A model generated the notes under the pieces. That model was not told where the DNA came from and made no database searches. It was given only the letters and a program-made list of their open reading frames with translations. From Puniceicoccales bacterium (lineage in GTDB: Bacteria; Verrucomicrobiota; Verrucomicrobiia; Opitutales; UBA953), in assembly GCA_031289285.1 (NCBI GenBank), contig JAITPT010000105.1, positions 1 to 8,722 of the forward strand: a stretch of DNA of 8,722 bases, read 5' to 3'. This document shows, one piece after another, positions 5,615 to 8,722 of the stretch. A program made the translations under genes and the position numbers. Numbering within the stretch: position 1 is the stretch's first letter; each line of letters opens with the position of its first letter.

Positions 5615-6817
5615 TCAAAGACCTGCGATGGGAGCGTCAAGCTCGGTCGGGGCTTCGTAGTCAATGTCGGGCAGACCGAAACCGAAGAGCTTCAGGAACT
5701 CTTTTTGGTAACCCACGTAGTCGGTCAACTCGTTCATGTTTTCGGTGGTGATGCGCGGCCAGAGGTCGAAGACCTCCTTCTGGACATCCTCGCGTAGCTC
5801 CCAGTTGTCCATGCGAACGTAGCCCTCGTCGTCGAAGTCGAGGAAGTTGTCGTTATAGACTTGGGTCGAAAAAAGGCGGCAGACTTGCTGGATGCAGCCC
5901 TCGTGGATGCTCCGCGATTTCATGGCGCGGAAGAGCAGCGCGATGTAGAGGGGCACGACGGGAATGGCCGAGCTGGATTGCGTGACGACGGCTTTGTTGA
6001 CGGAGACAAAGGCGCGTCCGCGGCGGAGTTTCAACAGCGCGTCAATCGCGTTGGCAGCGCGGGTGAGGTCTTGTTTGGCGCGGCCAATGGTGCCGTTTTT
6101 ATAGACCGGCCACGTGACCTGCGGACCGAGGTAAGAGTAGGCGACGCTCTGGCAGCCGTGCGCCAAAACGCCCGCCGCGTCGAGCGCCTCCATCCATAGC
6201 TCCCAATCCTCGCCGCCCATGACTTTCACGGTGTCGGCGATGTCGTTTTCGGTGGCAGCCTCGAGCGTGATTTCCTCAATGCGGTTGCGGTCGGTGTCGA
6301 GGGTTTTGGAGGTGAAAGTCTGCCCGATAGGTTTGAGAACAGAGCGGTGCGAGAGACCCGTTTTGGGGTCGGTGCGGCGCGGCGAGGCGAGCGAATAGAC
6401 GACGAGGTCAATCTTCGGCATTTCCTTTTTAATCACTTGGATTGCCTGCTCTTTCATCGCGTCGCCAAAGGCGTCGCCGTTGAGCGACTTTACCCAAATG
6501 CCGTCTTTGCGCGCCTGCTCTTCAAACGCGGCGGAGTTATACCAGCCAGCGGAAGCGGGACGCCCGTTTTCGGGAGGTTTCTCAAAAAAAACGCCCAGCG
6601 TAGCGGCGTGCGCTCCGTAGGCGAGGGCGATGCGCGAGGCGAGGCCGTAGCCCGTAGAGGCACCGATGATGAGGACACTTTTGGGGCCGTCCCGCAGCTG
6701 CGGGGACGCCTTGGCACACTCAATCTGCTCGCGCACATGCGCGGCGCAGCCGTCGGGGTGGGCGGAAACGCAGATGTAACCCCGTATTCTGGGACGGACG
6801 ACTTGTTTTGTAGGCAT
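5615..6817 (-). CDS. fabV: Enoyl-ACP reductase, FabV type (trans-2-enoyl-CoA reductase family)
   Basis: FabV is an NADH-dependent enoyl-ACP reductase of the SDR superfamily that carries out the last reduction in each round of type II fatty-acid elongation. Some relatives act on enoyl-CoA instead. From ATG 6817 the protein is 400 residues, the standard family length. It opens PRIRGYICVSAHPDGCAA, has the nucleotide-binding GASTGYGLASRIAL (52-65), YSLASPRRTDPKTG (141-154) and LKPIGQTFTSKTLDTD (161-176). The FabV-specific Tyr-x8-Lys pair is present exactly at Y239 and K248 in WPVYKNGTIGRAK. The C-terminal part has AVVTQSSSAIPVVPLYIALLF and HEGCIQQ, both typical. The open frame extends to 6865, but ATG 6817 matches family N-termini. 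FabV enzymes are known to be largely refractory to triclosan. The gene lies 103 bp after the assembly ATPase stop, with no other fab gene in the window and no visible ribosome binding site. Confidence 0.96.
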   Translation of the reverse strand: MPTKQVVRPRIRGYICVSAHPDGCAAHVREQIECAKASPQLRDGPKSVLIIGASTGYGLASRIALAYGAHAATLGVFFEKPPENGRPASAGWYNSAAFEEQARKDGIWVKSLNGDAFGDAMKEQAIQVIKKEMPKIDLVVYSLASPRRTDPKTGLSHRSVLKPIGQTFTSKTLDTDRNRIEEITLEAATENDIADTVKVMGGEDWELWMEALDAAGVLAHGCQSVAYSYLGPQVTWPVYKNGTIGRAKQDLTRAANAIDALLKLRRGRAFVSVNKAVVTQSSSAIPVVPLYIALLFRAMKSRSIHEGCIQQVCRLFSTQVYNDNFLDFDDEGYVRMDNWELREDVQKEVFDLWPRITTENMNELTDYVGYQKEFLKLFGFGLPDIDYEAPTELDAPIAGL

Positions 6818-6920
6818 GATTTCAGCCGCGCAGGGTGCGAGAAGGGGCGCACGGGGCAACCGCAAAAACCGCGCCGCGCCGCGCCTGTCGTGTTCGCCGC
6901 GTTCGCCGCGCCGCGCCGCA
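6818..6920. other. Intergenic gap with GC-only low-complexity run
   Basis: This 103-bp gap holds a biased stretch, about 6869-6919, made mainly of cgccg and ttcgccgcg iterations. Because the iterations run in the same direction it does not form an obvious long hairpin. No promoter motif or Shine-Dalgarno sequence is visible before fabV. Confidence 0.5.
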
Positions 6921-8612
6921 TCACTCCTCGTATTTCTCGGCGTAGGTCATGATTTCGGCGAGCGTCGTCACGCCGCGCCGCACTTGTTCCCAGCCGCAAC
7001 GCTGCAAGGTGCGCATCCCTTCTTTGAGCGCTTGCTCGTGGATTTCTCGCGCCGAGGAGCGGTTGACGATGTGGTCGTGGACGCTCTCGCTCACGGGCAA
7101 AATCTCGAAAATCCCCACGCGCCCTTTGTAGCCGATGTCGCGGCAATAGTCGCAGCCCGCCGTCTCGTGGACGGTCTCCGTCTCCTGCGCGATGCTGTGC
7201 GGGATGCCCAGCGCGGTGAGAAAGGGGAGCACTTCTTCGCGGCGTTTTTGCAGGGGTTTGGCACACCTCGCGCACAGGCGGCGCACGAGGCGTTGGGCGA
7301 TAATCAACTCGACCGACGATGCGATGAGGAATGGCTCGATGCCCATGTCCGTTAGCCGCGTCAGTGCGCCTGCGGCGTCGTTGGTGTGCAGCGTGCTCAA
7401 CACCAAGTGCCCCGTTAGCGAGGCGCGGATGGCGATGTCCGCCGTCTCGCGGTCACGGATTTCGCCGACCATGATGACGTCGGGGTCTTGCCGCAAAATG
7501 CTTCGCAACACGCTGGCGAACGTCAGCCCGATGTCTGATTGCACCTGTGTTTGGTTGACCGTCGGCACCTCGTATTCGACGGGGTCTTCGACCGTCATGA
7601 TGCGCAACTCAGGGCGGAGTATTCGCCGCAAAAATGCGTTCAGCGTTGTGCTCTTGCCGGAACCCGTCGGGCCGGTGACGAGGATGATGCCGTGCGGGCG
7701 TTCAAGCTGGTGGACGATGCGCGCCTCGTCGTCGGGCAGAAATCCGAGGTCGCGGATTGAGAGCGGCGCGGCCTTTGTGCCGAGGAGACGTAGCGAGACG
7801 CTCTCGCCGTGGAGCGTCGGCAGCGTCGAGACGCGGATGTCAATGTCGTCGCTGCCGTGGCGGAAATGGATGCGCCCGTCTTGCGGGCGGCGTCGCTCAG
7901 AGATGTTGAGCTTGGCCATGATTTTCAGACGCGAGACAAGGGCGGCCTGAAAGTGGACAAGGTTATCGGGCAGGCGCACCAGCACCAGCTCGCCGTCAAT
8001 GCGGTAGCGGATGATGAGCGAGTCTTTTTGCGGCTCGAAATGGATGTCCGTGGCGCGGTCTGTCGCGGCCTTGGTGATGATTTCGTTGATGAAGCGGATG
8101 ATCGCGGCGTTCTCGTCTTCGACCTCCTCGTTCTCGCCTTCGACGCCGAGCTTGTCGAGGTCGGCGCTGTCGAGCGACCCCGAGCCGACTCCGAAGTTTT
8201 CCTGAATTGCGGCGTCCACGACCTCCGGCGGCGCGATGTGCCAGAGCGGGTGTTTGCCCGTGAGCGCGAACACCCACGCATCCATCTTCGCCACCGCTGG
8301 CCAGTTGGTCACGAGCGGCAGCGTCTCGGCGTTTTCCTCGACCCCCTTGGGCGCGATGGGCAAAGCCTGATACTCGTGGACGAGGCGCAACGGGATTTTT
8401 TTGTCGGCCTCCGGCGCGATGGCAAACGTCTCGAGGAACGGTGTGCCAGTGGTGGCGGCAAGACGTTTGGCGACGTCGGCGGGAGAGAGGTTGACCCGCT
8501 CGGCGACAAGCGCACAACGCCGCGCACGCGGGGCGGCGAACACCTCGGCAGCGAACTCGGGCGCGAGTTGGGGAAAAGTTTTGGTGAGGATTGCGGCGGC
8601 GTTGACGGGCAT
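6921..8612 (-). CDS. Type IV pilus/type II secretion assembly ATPase (PilB/GspE family)
   Basis: A hexameric cytoplasmic secretion ATPase that drives pilus extension (PilB) or pseudopilus assembly (GspE) through the inner-membrane platform protein. From ATG 8612 (563 residues) the N-terminal ~140 residues look like the GspE/MshEN-type domain. An acidic linker (148-168) follows, then ATDIHFEPQ and IRYRIDGEL. The ATPase core has Walker A GPTGSGKST (314-322, Lys320), an Asp box TVEDPVEYEV (340-349), Walker B with Glu384 in DPDVIMVGEIRD, and a His box STLHTNDA (406-413). Four cysteines in CARC (447, 450) and CDYC (487, 490) form the zinc site typical of PilB/GspE and usually absent from the retraction ATPase PilT. 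All catalytic motifs are intact. PilB and GspE cannot be told apart without the neighbouring genes; no pilC, pilin or secretin gene lies in the window. The frame extends to TTG 8660, but MPVNAAAILTKTF is preferred. Confidence 0.94.
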   Translation of the reverse strand: MPVNAAAILTKTFPQLAPEFAAEVFAAPRARRCALVAERVNLSPADVAKRLAATTGTPFLETFAIAPEADKKIPLRLVHEYQALPIAPKGVEENAETLPLVTNWPAVAKMDAWVFALTGKHPLWHIAPPEVVDAAIQENFGVGSGSLDSADLDKLGVEGENEEVEDENAAIIRFINEIITKAATDRATDIHFEPQKDSLIIRYRIDGELVLVRLPDNLVHFQAALVSRLKIMAKLNISERRRPQDGRIHFRHGSDDIDIRVSTLPTLHGESVSLRLLGTKAAPLSIRDLGFLPDDEARIVHQLERPHGIILVTGPTGSGKSTTLNAFLRRILRPELRIMTVEDPVEYEVPTVNQTQVQSDIGLTFASVLRSILRQDPDVIMVGEIRDRETADIAIRASLTGHLVLSTLHTNDAAGALTRLTDMGIEPFLIASSVELIIAQRLVRRLCARCAKPLQKRREEVLPFLTALGIPHSIAQETETVHETAGCDYCRDIGYKGRVGIFEILPVSESVHDHIVNRSSAREIHEQALKEGMRTLQRCGWEQVRRGVTTLAEIMTYAEKYEE

Positions 8613-8646
8613 GTGCGTAGGACAGAGTAAAACCGTGCCGCGCCGG

Positions 8647-8672
8647 AAAAGTTCGGGCAAGAATGAACTTTT
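8647..8672. promoter_or_regulatory. Perfect 8-bp inverted repeat upstream of the assembly ATPase gene
   Basis: AAAAGTTC at 8647-8654 and GAACTTTT at 8665-8672 are exact reverse complements separated by 10 bp. The element sits 35-60 bp upstream of the ATPase start, a position suited to an operator for a dimeric regulator. It could also be a bidirectional hairpin terminator, since each arm ends in TTTT. The sequence alone does not decide between these. Confidence 0.5.
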
Positions 8673-8700
8673 GTGCGGAGGCGGACGGATGCGGACGGGC

Positions 8701-8722
8701 GGGGGGGGGGGAGGGGGGGCGG
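8701..8722 (+). repeat. Poly-G tracts at window edge (G11 and G7)
   Basis: Eleven G at 8701-8711, then one A, then seven G at 8713-8719, then cgg to the window end. They lie 89 bp or more upstream of the assembly ATPase start and, as with the tract at 5536-5550, are poly-C on the sense strand of the downstream gene. Additional structure may continue beyond the edge. Confidence 0.85.

Noticed and set aside
6869..6919. GC-rich hairpin between the ATPase gene and fabV
   Set aside because: The cgccg iterations run in one direction and the complementary ggcgg run is not on the same strand, so no strong stem forms.
6921..8612. PilT-type retraction ATPase
   Set aside because: The long N-terminal domain and the four-cysteine zinc site fit PilB/GspE; PilT is shorter and lacks them.
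7809..8630. 273-residue plus-strand ORF opposite the assembly ATPase gene
   Set aside because: Antisense shadow; the minus strand carries the full Walker A, Walker B and zinc motifs.

Overview
The window is GC-rich bacterial chromosome with five intact housekeeping or cell-surface genes and two blocks of A+T-richer intergenic tandem repeats. The protein set (MnmA, RNase HII, a long phosphohexomutase, FabV-type enoyl reductase, a PilB/GspE ATPase), the high coding GC and the absence of recognisable Shine-Dalgarno motifs at all five starts suggest an Opitutales-like member of the Verrucomicrobiota. That assignment is an inference from family resemblance, not a proven one.

Layout, left to right. 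Positions 1-590 hold four tandem ~145-bp units and the array probably continues past the left edge. mnmA follows on the plus strand (738-1814). It converges on rnhB (minus, 1841-2605) with only 26 bp between the stops. Positions 2606-3261 are non-coding and carry three ~188-bp tandem units (2695-3203). Then come three minus-strand genes: a phosphoglucomutase/phosphomannomutase-family enzyme (3262-5400), fabV (5615-6817) and a type IV pilus/type II secretion assembly ATPase (6921-8612). A 15-G tract lies between fabV and the mutase gene. The right edge, just upstream of the ATPase, has a perfect 8-bp inverted repeat and further poly-G.

The genes do not form one pathway. MnmA thiolates tRNA wobble uridine, RNase HII removes ribonucleotides from DNA, the mutase interconverts sugar phosphates, FabV completes the fatty-acid elongation cycle and the ATPase powers pilus extension or secretion. 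The gaps between the three minus-strand genes (103 and 214 bp) argue against tight translational coupling.

The most unusual content is in the repeats. The two arrays have different unit lengths and mostly different sequence, yet share a ~30-bp core in opposite orientations. In both, the core can fold into a 6-bp hairpin with a 5-nt loop followed directly by a T tract. One substitution between the arrays preserves pairing through a G-U wobble. The core therefore looks like a terminator-like or RNA-structured module carried within a dispersed intergenic repeat family. No CRISPR array, tRNA, rRNA, transposase or phage gene was seen.
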